Counted from the first letter of the stretch, positions 17,719-26,698 are shown. The stretch: DNA of 64,000 nucleotides from Microbacterium terrisoli (GCF_030866805.1 NZ_CP133019.1:2790001-2854000), one strand, 5' to 3'. Notes: generated from the sequence alone by a model not told the origin. Program-made: numbers and translations.

Positions 17719-18501
17719 TCAGCGGTTGCGGGCGTCGCGCCAGCGCAGCCAGCGATCGACGAGCTCGTAGTCCCAGTCGGGGCCCTGTAGGGCGAGCGTG
17801 AACAGGCGCACGCCGGCGTCGTGAAGAGCCGTGGCATCCTGCTCATCACGCCGGTGCAGCTCGTTCGACACGATCAGGCCCGACACGTCGCGCTGCTCAC
17901 GCTCCGCCCACCGCTGAATGACCTCGATCTTGTGCGCGATGCCGTCGGCGGGCACGAAGCTGTGCCAGATGTCGGCGTGGCGGGCCACCAGGCGCAGCGT
18001 CTTCTGCTCGCCCTTGCCGCCGATCATGACGGGGATGCGGCGAGTCGGAGCCGGATTCAGCTTCGCCCAGCGCGACTCGATGCGGCGCAGTCCCTCGGCG
18101 AGCGCATTCAGTCGCGTGCTGGGCGTGCCGAACTCGTAGCCGTATTCGTCGTAGTCGCGCTCGAACCATCCCGCCCCGGTGCCGAAGATGAACCGGCCGC
18201 CCGAGATGTGGTCGAGAGTGCGGGCCATGTCCGCCTGCAGATCGGGATTGCGATACCCGTTGCAGTTGACCAGCGTGCCGAACTCGACCCGTTCGGTCTG
18301 CTCGGCCCACGCGCCGAGCATGGTCCACGCTTCGAAGTGGGTGCCCTCGGGGTCGCCGTAGAGCGGAAAGAAGTGGTCCCAGTTGAAGAGGATGTCGACG
18401 CCGGCGTCTTCGAGGCGCCGCACCGCGTCGCGCATGTCGGAGTACTGGATCTGTTCGGGCCGCAGCTGCACGCCGAGCCGCACGGGGGTGTCGAGGAGCA
18501 C
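17719..18501 (-). CDS. LLM-class F420-dependent oxidoreductase
   Basis: 260 residues from the GTG at 18501, favoured because TAGGCT lies 7 bases before it; an ATG at 18522 gives 7 more residues. Luciferase-like TIM barrel: VRLGVQLRPEQIQYSDM, NWDHFFPLYGD, LGTLVNCNGYRNP, HISGGRFIFGTGAGWFERDY, IPVMIGGKGEQKTLRLVARH. These match actinobacterial F420- or FMN-using enzymes of the LLM group (TIGR03560-like). F420 use is likely by lineage but not proven. Substrate unknown. Confidence 0.85.
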   Translation of the reverse strand: MLLDTPVRLGVQLRPEQIQYSDMRDAVRRLEDAGVDILFNWDHFFPLYGDPEGTHFEAWTMLGAWAEQTERVEFGTLVNCNGYRNPDLQADMARTLDHISGGRFIFGTGAGWFERDYDEYGYEFGTPSTRLNALAEGLRRIESRWAKLNPAPTRRIPVMIGGKGEQKTLRLVARHADIWHSFVPADGIAHKIEVIQRWAEREQRDVSGLIVSNELHRRDEQDATALHDAGVRLFTLALQGPDWDYELVDRWLRWRDARNR

Positions 18502-18508
18502 GATGCCC

Positions 18509-18514
18509 AGCCTA
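18509..18514 (-). promoter_or_regulatory. -10 box, leaderless LLM oxidoreductase mRNA
   Basis: Minus-strand TAGGCT ends 7 bases before the GTG at 18501 and overlaps the alternative ATG reading, which is why the shorter start is preferred. Confidence 0.4.
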
Positions 18515-18563
18515 GGGCGCATGGCGGTGCGCGCCGGCGCGTGAGGTGCGCCGGCGCGCAGGC

Positions 18564-18839
18564 TCACGCGCGCGACCGCCGGGCCTTGGCGAACGCGTCG
18601 ATGACCGCGAGCATTGCGGCCACCGCCATGATCACGAACAGGATCATGATCGCGATCGGCCACAGCGCCGGATTCACCAGCGACACGCGGTGACCGGGCA
18701 CGAATCCGAGCCACAGGTCCCACAGCACGGCACCGGCCAGCGCGCCCATCAGGATGATGCTCGCGAGCATGTCGCCGAACGTCGCTCCACTCTGCCTCGG
18801 TTCGGGCAGCTTGTCGGGCGTCCATGCCTCGCTCGTCAT
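18564..18839 (-). CDS. Small two-span membrane protein downstream of PadR
   Basis: 91 residues from the ATG at 18839; a start 9 codons earlier is possible. Two hydrophobic segments (FGDMLASIILMGALAGAVLW and PIAIMILFVIMAVAAMLAVI) and short basic end. Lies 57 bases after the padR stop on the same strand. It may play the part of a PadR-linked membrane partner, but it lacks a HAAS domain, so no function is assigned. Confidence 0.55.
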   Translation of the reverse strand: MTSEAWTPDKLPEPRQSGATFGDMLASIILMGALAGAVLWDLWLGFVPGHRVSLVNPALWPIAIMILFVIMAVAAMLAVIDAFAKARRSRA

Positions 18840-18896
18840 GGTCTCGTGCCCGGTGCGCTCGAGCACTACCGGTCAGTCAGGGGTACGGCATCCATC

Positions 18897-19232
18897 TCAC
18901 TTCTCCTCGGGGAGTGCCGCGATGGCATCGGCGATCGCGCGGAAGTCGGTCATGAGCGTGGCGGCCAGCGCCGTGCCCGCACTGCTGGCGCGATAGAACT
19001 TGCGCGGCCGGGCCTCGTCGGTGTTCCACTCGCTGGTCAGGTACCCCTGCTTCTCGAGCCTGCGCAGCAGCGGGTACAGGGTGTTCGCGTCGGTCGCGAA
19101 TCCGCGCCGATCGAGCTCTTCGAGCAGGCCGTACCCATAGCCGGGTTCGACCAGCAGCCGCAGACACGCCAGCACGACGGTGCCGCGGCGCAGTTCCTGC
19201 AGATGCGTCTCGAGGATCTCTTTCTCACTCAC
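18897..19232 (-). CDS. PadR family transcriptional regulator
   Basis: 111 residues. Winged helix with GTVVLACLRLLVEPGYGYGL, DANTLYPLLRRLEKQGYL and wing RPRKFYRASSAGTAL. Slightly shorter than the PadR at 5657-6025 and only distantly alike. The upstream palindrome at 19247-19259 is a likely self-binding site. Probably co-transcribed with the small membrane protein downstream. Confidence 0.85.
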   Translation of the reverse strand: MSEKEILETHLQELRRGTVVLACLRLLVEPGYGYGLLEELDRRGFATDANTLYPLLRRLEKQGYLTSEWNTDEARPRKFYRASSAGTALAATLMTDFRAIADAIAALPEEK

Positions 19233-19246
19233 ATCTCACACTGTAC

Positions 19247-19259
19247 TGTGTGGCACACA
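19247..19259. promoter_or_regulatory. Candidate PadR operator
   Basis: TGTGTGGCACACA is a perfect palindrome around one base, 15 bases before the padR ATG and flanked by ACTGT on both sides. The remaining 230 bases up to menC (19260-19489) show no gene or other clear structure. Confidence 0.4.
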
Positions 19260-19489
19260 CTACTGTCTAGCAACCATTGATGTCGGACATTTCGCCCGGA
19301 TCAGATACATGTGAGAACGACATTCACCTTCCGGTTCACACAGCGGGCCACCAGGCGCCGCGCCGACGAACGCGCACTGTGTGAACGCGAGGTTCAACGC
19401 GGAAGACGACCGTACCTGTCTTTCGTGGACACGCCGGGCGGCGACACTCAGCCGCAGCGACGCGACGGGCCGCGGTCCAAGATGGGAGG

Positions 19490-20482
19490 GTGAGGATACC
19501 TGAACTGCCCGATCTGCACGACCTGCTCGCAGAGGCACGGGTGGTCGCCCTGCCCATGGCCACGCGGTTCCGCGGGGTCACCGTGCGCGAGGCGATGCTG
19601 CTGCACGGCCCGGAGGGGTGGACGGAGTTCTCGCCGTTCGTCGAGTACGACGACGCCGAGGCCTCGGCGTGGCTGGCCGCAGCCATCGACTTCGGCTGGG
19701 CGCCGCAGCCCGCACCGGTGCGCACCCAGATCCCCGTGAACGCGACGGTGCCGGCTGTGGCCGCGAACGCTGTGCCCGGCGTGCTGGCCCGCTTCGACGG
19801 CTGCCGCACGGCGAAGGTCAAGGTCGCCGAACCCGGTCAGAGCCTGGCCGACGACATCGCACGCGTGCGCGCCGTGCGCCAGGAGATGGGTCCGGAAGGC
19901 CGCGTGCGCATCGACGCGAACGGCGGCTGGAACGTCGACGAAGCCGAGCGCGCGATCCACGCCCTGGCCGACGCGGACCTCGAATACCTCGAGCAGCCCT
20001 GCGCGACGATCGACGAGCTGGCCGAACTGCGTCGGCGCATCGTGCGGTGGGACATCCCGATCGCCGCCGACGAGAGCGTGCGCAAGGCCGCCGACCCGAT
20101 CGCCGTGGCCCGCGCGGGCGCCGCCGACCTCGTGATCGTCAAAGCCCAGCCGCTCGGCGGCGTGCGCCGCGCGCTCGAGATCGTCGCCGAGGCAGGGCTG
20201 CCCGCCGTGGTCTCCAGTGCTCTGGACACCTCGGTCGGCCTTGCGATGGGCGCGACCCTGGCCGCGGCCCTGCCCGCGCTGGACTACGACTGCGGGCTGG
20301 GCACGGCATCCCTGTTCATGCAGGATGTCGCGAACCCTCCGCTGCGGCCGTCCGCCGGAGTGCTGCCGGTGGGCCGCGTGACGCCGGATGCCGAACTGCT
20401 CGACGCTGTCACGGCCGGCGCCGATCGCGTGGCATGGTGGACCGCCCGCCTCACCCGCTGCCACGCGCTTCTCGCCGGCTGA
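19490..20482 (+). CDS. menC: o-Succinylbenzoate synthase
   Basis: 330 residues from a GTG. Enolase-superfamily enzyme that dehydrates SHCHC to o-succinylbenzoate, the substrate of MenE. Catalytic Lys pair region AKVKVAEPGQ; metal ligands in RIDANGGWN (Asp), YLEQPCAT (Glu) and IAADESVRK (Asp/Glu); second acid-base Lys in DLVIVKAQPLGG. The order and spacing match the actinobacterial MenC, and the gene completes the men set in the window. Confidence 0.92.
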   Translation: MRIPELPDLHDLLAEARVVALPMATRFRGVTVREAMLLHGPEGWTEFSPFVEYDDAEASAWLAAAIDFGWAPQPAPVRTQIPVNATVPAVAANAVPGVLARFDGCRTAKVKVAEPGQSLADDIARVRAVRQEMGPEGRVRIDANGGWNVDEAERAIHALADADLEYLEQPCATIDELAELRRRIVRWDIPIAADESVRKAADPIAVARAGAADLVIVKAQPLGGVRRALEIVAEAGLPAVVSSALDTSVGLAMGATLAAALPALDYDCGLGTASLFMQDVANPPLRPSAGVLPVGRVTPDAELLDAVTAGADRVAWWTARLTRCHALLAG

Positions 20483-20506
20483 CCGGCCGGCGGCCTGAAC
20501 GCGTGC

Positions 20507-21139
20507 TCAGGCGTCGAAGCCCTCGACCACGGCCGCGGCGAACACCTGCGTGCGGGTGCTGATCACGTCACGGGTGGCCGCGTCATCCAGGCCCGCGATG
20601 ACGGCACTGACCGAGGTCGCCTCCCACAGCTCCAGCATCGTCTGCGCGAACGCGAGCGAAGGCATGCGCAGCCGCAGGCCGTAGCTGGAGACCAGCTCCT
20701 CGACGAGGTCGGCGACCCGGTGGGTCATGTCATCGCCCCACTCGCGGTACGCGGCGGCCATGCGCGCATCGCGCATCGCGCGGATGCGGATCTCGCTCAT
20801 CAGCAGCACGCCCTGGCGCGTGTCCATCGACGCGTCCACCAGCCCCTGCACGACCTCGGCCGGAGTGCCCGGCTCGGCGTGCCCGCCGGCGATCGCCTTC
20901 ACGCGGTCGGTGATCACCGAGAGCTTGCGGTCCGACACCGTCGTCATCAGCTCGAGGAACAGCTCGTCCTTCGACTCGAAGTTCGAGTAGAAGGCTCCGC
21001 GGGTGAATCCCGCCCGCTCGCACACGGCTTCGACCGATGCCGCGTCCAGCCCGACGTCGGCGAACACGTCGAAGGCGGCATCCAGCAGCCGCGCGCGCGT
21101 GTTCTCGCGGCTCCGCGTACCCGTCCCGACGTCAGCCAC
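20507..21139 (-). CDS. TetR family transcriptional regulator
   Basis: 210 residues from the GTG at 21139, preferred over an upstream GTG because GAGAGGGA stands 4 bases before it and the length then matches TetR proteins. N-terminal HTH: RENTRARLLDAAFDVFADVG, then ASVEAVCERAGFTRGAFYSNF. The C-terminal ligand domain is not assignable. Divergent from the MMPL-YhgE operon across 166 bases that hold a palindrome array, so it most likely represses that operon. Confidence 0.87.
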   Translation of the reverse strand: MADVGTGTRSRENTRARLLDAAFDVFADVGLDAASVEAVCERAGFTRGAFYSNFESKDELFLELMTTVSDRKLSVITDRVKAIAGGHAEPGTPAEVVQGLVDASMDTRQGVLLMSEIRIRAMRDARMAAAYREWGDDMTHRVADLVEELVSSYGLRLRMPSLAFAQTMLELWEATSVSAVIAGLDDAATRDVISTRTQVFAAAVVEGFDA

Positions 21140-21224
21140 GGCATCCCTCTCGTCCACAACCTGCAGTTCACAGCCACTGTCATTCACAAGCACCGTCCAG
21201 TTTGGACCTTGGTGATGCGATTAC

Positions 21225-21275
21225 GATACACGAATGTATCCGATACACTCCTGTATTGGATACAGCGGCGTATCG
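21225..21275. promoter_or_regulatory. Array of palindromic half-sites, TetR operator
   Basis: GATACA at 21225 pairs with TGTATC at 21235-21240. TGTATCCGATACA at 21235-21247 is a perfect palindrome sharing that half-site. CTGTATTGGATACAG at 21251-21265 is another with a 3-base centre, and a final GTATCG follows at 21270. Six alternating half-sites in 51 bases of AT-richer DNA sit 31 bases before the MMPL start, an expected place for cooperative TetR dimers. Confidence 0.7.
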
Positions 21276-21305
21276 AACTGTTCCGCATCTCGATCCGGAG
21301 GACAC

Positions 21306-24197
21306 GTGTCCACACTTCTGGCAGCGCTCGGACGCTGGTCGTATCGTCACCCCTGGCGCGTGCTGGTGGCATGGCTGCTGCTGCTGGGGCTGGCCGGCGG
21401 CGGCGTCGCGGCCTTCGCGCAGGGCACCGACAACACGTTCTCGATCCCCGGCACCGAGTCGCAGGCGGGCCTCGAACAGCTCAGCCTCACGTTCCCCCAG
21501 GTCTCCGGCACGAGCGCGCAGGCGATCGTCGTCGCCCCCGAGGGGCAGAAGGTGGATGCCGCTGCCTTCACGACCGACATCCACGCAACGATCGACCGGA
21601 TCGAGAAGCTGCCCGGGGTGCTGGCGGTCAGCGACCCGTTCTCGAAGCAGGTCGACGGGCTCGTCTCGGACGACAAGACCGCAGCGATCATCCAGATGCA
21701 GTTCAAGGGCCAGGTCACCGATGTCAAGGCCAGCACCAAGGCCGATCTCGAACACGTGACCGACGACCTGCGCGCCGCACTGCCGGCCGGATCGCAGGTA
21801 GCTCTGGGCGGAGACCTGTTCGCCACGACGCTGCCCACCATCACACTCACCGAGGCGGTCGGGCTGCTGATCGCCCTGCTGGTGCTGATCGTGACGTTCC
21901 GCTCGTTCGTCGTGGCCGGGCTGCCGCTGCTGACCGCGATTCTGGGAGTCGGGCTGTCGATGGCCCTGATCTTCGTGGCGACCGCCTTCGCGACCATCTC
22001 GGCGACCACGCCGCTGCTGGCCCTCATGCTCGGCCTCGCCGTCGGCATCGACTACGCGCTGTTCATCATCTCCCGACATCAGGACCAGGTGCGAGGCGGC
22101 ATCGAACCCGAAGAGTCCACCGCCCGGGCCACCGGCACCGCCGGGTCGGCCGTCGTGTTCGCCGGCGTCACCGTGCTGATCGCCCTGATCGGTCTGTCTT
22201 TCGCGCAGATCCCGTTCCTGACCACGATGGGCATCGCCGCCGCGGTCGCCGTCGCGATCGCCGTGGCCGTGGCCGTGACGCTGACGCCGGCCTTCCTCGG
22301 GTTCACGAAAGGCCGCATCATCGGCTGGAAGCGGCGACGGCCCACGCCCGTTGAGGGTGGGACTGCGACGGCCGCGGCGAATCGCGACGACGACACTGCC
22401 GACGACGCTCCGGCTCGCCCCGCTCGCGGGGCGAGCGGGCAGAAGAAGGGCTTCGCCACGCGATGGGTCGGTCTGGTCACGCGGCATCCCGTCGTCACGA
22501 CTGTGGCCGTCGTCGCCGCCCTCGGCGCACTCGCGATCCCCGCGTCGAGCCTGGCCCTGGCCCTGCCCAACGCCGGCATGCTGCCGCAGAACTCGCAGGC
22601 GCGCCAGTCGTACGACCTGATCAGCGAGCATTTCGGCCCCGGCTTCAACGGTCCGCTGATCATGACCGGCACGATCGTGACCAGCAACGATCCGCTCACG
22701 CTCATGCACGACATCGGCGACGACGTCGCCACGCTCCCGGGCGTGAAGACCGTTGCCCTGGCCACCCCCAACGCGACCGCCGACACCGGCATCGTGCAGA
22801 TCATCCCGACCACCGCCCCCGACGACCCGGCCACCGCCGACCTCGTGCGCGAACTGCGCGCGCAGCACGACCACATCCTCGACACGTACGGCGTCGACAT
22901 GAAGGTCACCGGCTTCACGGCCGTGGCGATCGACATCTCCGACCGACTCGGCGCGGCCCTCGTGCCGTTCGCGATCTTCGTGGTCGGCCTCTCGCTCGTG
23001 CTGCTGACGATCGTGTTCCGCTCGATCTGGGTGCCGCTGAAGGCGACCGCAGGCTACCTGCTGTCGGTCGCCGCCGCGTTCGGCGTCGTCTCGCTCGTGT
23101 TCATCCACGGGTTCGGCGCCGACCTGCTGCACGTGACCAAGGTGGGCCCGATCATCAGCTTCATGCCGATCGTGCTCATGGGCGTGCTGTTCGGCCTGGC
23201 GATGGACTACGAGGTGTTCCTGGTCTCGCGCATGCGCGAGGACTACGTGCACGGCAGACGCAAACGCGACGGGCGCAGCGACCGGCAGATCGCCCTGGAC
23301 GCCGTCCGCAGCGGATACACCGGCTCGGCCCGCGTGGTCACCGCCGCCGCGATCATCATGTTCGCCGTGTTCGCCGCATTCGTGCCCGAAGGTGACACGA
23401 GCCTCAAACCCATCGCCCTGGGACTTGCCACCGGCATCGCGATCGACGCGTTCCTGGTGCGCATGACGCTGGTGCCGGCGGTGATGGCCCTGCTGGGCGC
23501 GAAAGCCTGGTGGATGCCGCGCTGGCTTCAGCGGGTGCTCCCCCACTTCGACATCGAAGGCGAGGCCGTCGAGCGTGAGATCTCGCTCGCCCGCTGGCCA
23601 GAACCGCACACGACCGCCGTGGCCGTGGCCGAAGACCTCGAGCTGTCAGACCCCGACGGCACGACGCTGTATCGCGGCGTGACCCTCCGGGTCGAACCTG
23701 GCGGCACGCTTGTGCTGAACAGTGGAGACCGCCGCTCGGCGCGCGCGGTCGCGCTGACCCTCGCCGGCCGCGTGGCGCCCACCGGTGGTCGCGTCAAGGT
23801 CAACGGGCACCTGCTGCCCGAGCGCGCCGTGTGGGTGCGCGCACACGCAGGCGTGGCACTGCTGGTCGGCACGACCGATCCGGCCGCGGACGTGCGTCGG
23901 GCGCTCAAACGCCGCACGAGGCTGCTCGTGATCGACGGACTGGATGCCGTCACCGCGCCGGCCGCGCGTGACCAGGTGTCCGCAGCCCTGCGGGATGCGG
24001 CATCCCTCACCCCCACCCTGACGGTGATCGCCACCGCGACCGATGCCGCCGCGGCCCGCACACTGCTGGCGGATGCCGGGCGTCCCGGCGCCGCCGTCCT
24101 CGACGTGGCAGCCCCTGTGCACCGGCACGTCGTAACCGAACCCGCACGTCCGACAAGTCAGTCGACCCCCGAGTCGACCCCCGAGGTGACAGCATGA
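21306..24197 (+). CDS. MMPL-family RND transporter with C-terminal ABC-like domain
   Basis: 963 residues from the GTG at 21306 (GGAGGA just upstream). Two MMPL halves, each with a large extracytoplasmic loop and a six-helix bundle. The family proton-relay type motif appears as LGLAVGIDYALFIISRHQDQ in the first half and VLFGLAMDYEVFLVSRMRED in the second. Actinobacterial MMPL proteins export lipids or drugs. Residues about 765-935 form an extra cytoplasmic domain that resembles an ABC ATPase without a working Walker A (NSGDRRSARAV) but with a Walker B-like RLLVIDGLDAV. The gene overlaps the YhgE gene by 4 bases. Confidence 0.9.
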   Translation: MSTLLAALGRWSYRHPWRVLVAWLLLLGLAGGGVAAFAQGTDNTFSIPGTESQAGLEQLSLTFPQVSGTSAQAIVVAPEGQKVDAAAFTTDIHATIDRIEKLPGVLAVSDPFSKQVDGLVSDDKTAAIIQMQFKGQVTDVKASTKADLEHVTDDLRAALPAGSQVALGGDLFATTLPTITLTEAVGLLIALLVLIVTFRSFVVAGLPLLTAILGVGLSMALIFVATAFATISATTPLLALMLGLAVGIDYALFIISRHQDQVRGGIEPEESTARATGTAGSAVVFAGVTVLIALIGLSFAQIPFLTTMGIAAAVAVAIAVAVAVTLTPAFLGFTKGRIIGWKRRRPTPVEGGTATAAANRDDDTADDAPARPARGASGQKKGFATRWVGLVTRHPVVTTVAVVAALGALAIPASSLALALPNAGMLPQNSQARQSYDLISEHFGPGFNGPLIMTGTIVTSNDPLTLMHDIGDDVATLPGVKTVALATPNATADTGIVQIIPTTAPDDPATADLVRELRAQHDHILDTYGVDMKVTGFTAVAIDISDRLGAALVPFAIFVVGLSLVLLTIVFRSIWVPLKATAGYLLSVAAAFGVVSLVFIHGFGADLLHVTKVGPIISFMPIVLMGVLFGLAMDYEVFLVSRMREDYVHGRRKRDGRSDRQIALDAVRSGYTGSARVVTAAAIIMFAVFAAFVPEGDTSLKPIALGLATGIAIDAFLVRMTLVPAVMALLGAKAWWMPRWLQRVLPHFDIEGEAVEREISLARWPEPHTTAVAVAEDLELSDPDGTTLYRGVTLRVEPGGTLVLNSGDRRSARAVALTLAGRVAPTGGRVKVNGHLLPERAVWVRAHAGVALLVGTTDPAADVRRALKRRTRLLVIDGLDAVTAPAARDQVSAALRDAASLTPTLTVIATATDAAAARTLLADAGRPGAAVLDVAAPVHRHVVTEPARPTSQSTPESTPEVTA

Positions 24198-26350
24198 CCC
24201 TGAACATCGAACGCGCCCGCTCGCGCCGGCCGATCACATGGCTGACGCTGATCGGCGTGCTGCTGCTGCCGGTGCTGATCGGCGGCATCCTTGTCACCGC
24301 GCTCTACAACCCGACCGAGCGCCTGGACTCGATGAACGCGGCCATCGTCAACAACGACAAGGCCGTCACGGTCAACGACCAGCTCGTACCGCTGGGCCGT
24401 CAGCTCACGGCGGGCCTGGTCAAGGGGTCGGACGAGGCGCCCAGCAACCTCACGTGGACGATCTCGAACACGAAGGATGCCGAGAAGGGCCTGACCGACG
24501 GCCGCTACCAGGCCGTCATCACGATCCCCGAGGATTTCTCGGCTGCGGCCGTCTCCAGCGGTCAGGAGCTGGCCGGCAAAGACCACACGGCGCGGCAGGC
24601 GACGATCAAGGTCGAGACCGCGCCCGAGGGGCGCGTGATGGATGACGCCATCACCGCACAGCTCGCCCAGACCGCCACCAGCGTCATGGGCGAACAGCTC
24701 TCGAGCACCACGATGCAGAACGTCTTCGTCAGCTTCACGACGCTCGGCGATCAGCTGGGCAAGGCCGCCGACGGTGCGACGACCTGGGCGCAGGGCGCAC
24801 GCACGGCCGCCGACGGCGCCGGGAGCCTCGCCGAGGGCACTCAGCAGCTCGCCGGCGGCGCGACGAAACTCGCCTCGGGCGCGACACAGCTGGCCTCGGG
24901 CGCCGACGGCATCGCCGGTGGCGTCTCGAAGCTGTCGGACGGGGCTTCGCAATGGGCCGGCGGTGCGCGCTCTGCCGCCGACGGCCTGAAGACCTGGGCC
25001 GGCGGCGCGACGCAGCTGGCCGGCAGCACCCGTCAGCTCTCGACCAACCTCGCAAAGATCGCCGGCGGCCTGTCGCAGGCCCCGCAGATCCCGCAGCAGG
25101 TCGTCGACACCGCGCACCAGCTGGCCGCCAACAGCGATCAGATCAAGACGAAGGTGTCGGACACCGTCGCCCAGCTCGACGCGCTCGTGGCGCAGTGCGA
25201 GGCCGACGGTGCGTCCGCCCAGCTGTGCGCAGCGCTGCAGCAGGCGGCAGACACCGCCAACGCCGCGCTGCCGCAGATCAACGGCGTCATCGACCAGTCC
25301 GATGCGATCGCTTCCGGCGTCGACGGGCTGAGCCAGCTGCCGCAGGTCGCAGCAGGCCTGTCGCAGGTCTCCGGGGGCATGACGCAGGTGGCCGGCGGCA
25401 TGGACGGTCTGGCGTCGGGGGCTGCGGATGCCGCGGCCGGCGTCTCGACGCTCGCGTCGGGCGCCGATGGACTCGCGTCGGGTGCGTCGCAGGCATCGGG
25501 CGGTGCTGCGCAGTGGGCATCGGGCGCGCGGACGTGGGCGTCGGGCACCCAGACGTGGGCCGACGGGGCCAGCAAGGGCGCCGACGGTGCGCACAGCCTC
25601 GCCGGCGGGGTCGACAAGCTCGCCGGCGGCGCCGACACGATCGCCGCGGGCCTGCACAAAGCATCCGACGCCCTGCCGTCGTTCACCGATCAGCAGGCCA
25701 AGAGCCTGGCGACCGTGGTCGCCGACCCGGTCAGCGCGAAGGGCGTGGGCGAGAACATGTTCGGCGCGTCGGCGATTCCGCTGCTGGCGATGCTCGCGCT
25801 GTGGTTCGGAGGCCTCGGATCGTTCGTGGCCCTGCAGGCGGTGTCGCGGCGGGCACTGACCTCACGTCGCGCATCGGCGATGCTCGCCCTGCGCAACCTG
25901 GCCCCGGCGGCCGTGATCGGCGCCGCGCAGGGGCTGCTCGTGGCCGGAATCGTGCAGATCGCCGCGTCGTACGACTGGGGAACCTGGTCGATCTTCGCCG
26001 CCGTCTGCGTCGTGGCCGGCATCGCCTTCGCCGCGGTCAACCAGGCACTGGTGGCCGTGTTCCGCGGGGCCGGTCGCTGGATCGCGGCGCTGATCGGCGT
26101 GCTGGCGGTGGCCACCGGCGTGGTCTCGACCGTGCCGGGCGTGCTCGTGGCGATCGCGAGCGTGCTGCCGACCTCGCCGGCGCTCTCGGCGGGCCTGGCC
26201 GCGCTGACCGGCTCCGCCGGTGTGGGCGCCGGCATCGCCGGGCTGCTGATCTGGGCCCTGATCTCGTTCGGGGCGACAGTGGTCGTGGTGATGCGCCGCC
26301 GCACGACGAGCGTGAAGGCCCTGGTGCAGGAGCTGCCGCTGGCCGCGTGA
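24194..26350 (+). CDS. YhgE/Pip-type membrane protein
   Basis: 718 residues. One N-terminal membrane helix, a domain typical of YhgE/Pip (NAAIVNNDKAVTVNDQ, ITIPEDFSAAA), two long blocks of seven-residue repeats at about 194-290 and 400-490 (LASGATQLASGADGIAGG pattern, with Trp at intervals), then about five to six C-terminal membrane helices of ABC-2 type. Known relatives include phage infection protein and ESX-type or export accessory proteins. Co-translated with the MMPL transporter, so it probably works with it at the envelope. Confidence 0.85.
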   Translation: MTLNIERARSRRPITWLTLIGVLLLPVLIGGILVTALYNPTERLDSMNAAIVNNDKAVTVNDQLVPLGRQLTAGLVKGSDEAPSNLTWTISNTKDAEKGLTDGRYQAVITIPEDFSAAAVSSGQELAGKDHTARQATIKVETAPEGRVMDDAITAQLAQTATSVMGEQLSSTTMQNVFVSFTTLGDQLGKAADGATTWAQGARTAADGAGSLAEGTQQLAGGATKLASGATQLASGADGIAGGVSKLSDGASQWAGGARSAADGLKTWAGGATQLAGSTRQLSTNLAKIAGGLSQAPQIPQQVVDTAHQLAANSDQIKTKVSDTVAQLDALVAQCEADGASAQLCAALQQAADTANAALPQINGVIDQSDAIASGVDGLSQLPQVAAGLSQVSGGMTQVAGGMDGLASGAADAAAGVSTLASGADGLASGASQASGGAAQWASGARTWASGTQTWADGASKGADGAHSLAGGVDKLAGGADTIAAGLHKASDALPSFTDQQAKSLATVVADPVSAKGVGENMFGASAIPLLAMLALWFGGLGSFVALQAVSRRALTSRRASAMLALRNLAPAAVIGAAQGLLVAGIVQIAASYDWGTWSIFAAVCVVAGIAFAAVNQALVAVFRGAGRWIAALIGVLAVATGVVSTVPGVLVAIASVLPTSPALSAGLAALTGSAGVGAGIAGLLIWALISFGATVVVVMRRRTTSVKALVQELPLAA

Positions 26351-26406
26351 CCGCCGCCCCGCGGTGAGCCGCCGCGGGGCCCGGCCTGCGCGCTGGCCGC
26401 CACGCC

Positions 26407-26500
26407 ATGCGCGCTCCCGCTCGGCGATGCCCGCTCCCGCTAGGCGATGCGCGCTCCCGCTAAGCGATGCCCGCTCCCGCTAGGCGATGCGCGCTCCCGG
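26407..26500. repeat. 20-bp tandem repeat, 4.7 copies
   Basis: Unit ATGCGCGCTCCCGCTAGGCG with copies alternating GCGC and CCGC at bases 4-7, so the true repeat is a 40-bp double unit. Copies begin at 26407, 26427, 26447, 26467 and 26487 (last one partial). Confidence 0.9.
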
Positions 26501-26553
26501 CCATCGGCGGCGCGCTCGCCCCCGCGCGCCGGGCCGGCCGCAGCGCACCTCGC

Positions 26554-26600
26554 GCACACTCACGTCTTGATGCTCCACACGCATCAAGACGTGAGCGTGC
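26554..26600. repeat. Long hairpin, composite repeat copy 1
   Basis: Arms 26554-26573 and 26581-26600 pair over 20 bases with one mismatch; right arm GCATCAAGACGTGAGCGTGC; loop of 7. A second copy lies at 30886-30932 in the same orientation. No T-run follows, so a simple intrinsic terminator is unlikely. Confidence 0.9.
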
Positions 26601-26634
26601 ACGCGGCGCGGCATCCGCGGCGCCGCATCCGCGG

Positions 26635-26692
26635 TTCAGTCGGCGCGTTTTACGCGTCAGACCGGCCGGAACGGTAATTCACGCCGACCGAA
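26635..26692. repeat. Imperfect palindrome, dispersed family copy A
   Basis: Begins TTCAGTCGGCGCGTTTTACG and ends CGGTAATTCACGCCGACCGAA-like, so the ends are inverse to each other over about 20 bases with mismatches. Copies B (30967-31025) and C (31040-31093) share the ends TTCAGTCGGC and GCCGAC. Looks like a REP- or MITE-type element. Confidence 0.8.
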
Positions 26693-26698
26693 CGCTGG

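Larger units (their letters stand above)
26351..26698. other. 348-base intergenic region rich in repeats
   Basis: Between the ends of YhgE (+) and MarR (-) genes. It has no credible coding region. It holds a 20-bp tandem array (26407-26500), a 20-base-arm hairpin (26554-26600) and a 58-base imperfect palindrome (26635-26692), all listed separately. Since both flanking genes end here, the structures may also stop transcription from both sides. Confidence 0.8.

Noticed and set aside
21180..23609. Open frame of 809 codons on the minus strand
   Set aside because: Antisense to the MMPL gene; His/Glu/Arg-rich and without motifs.
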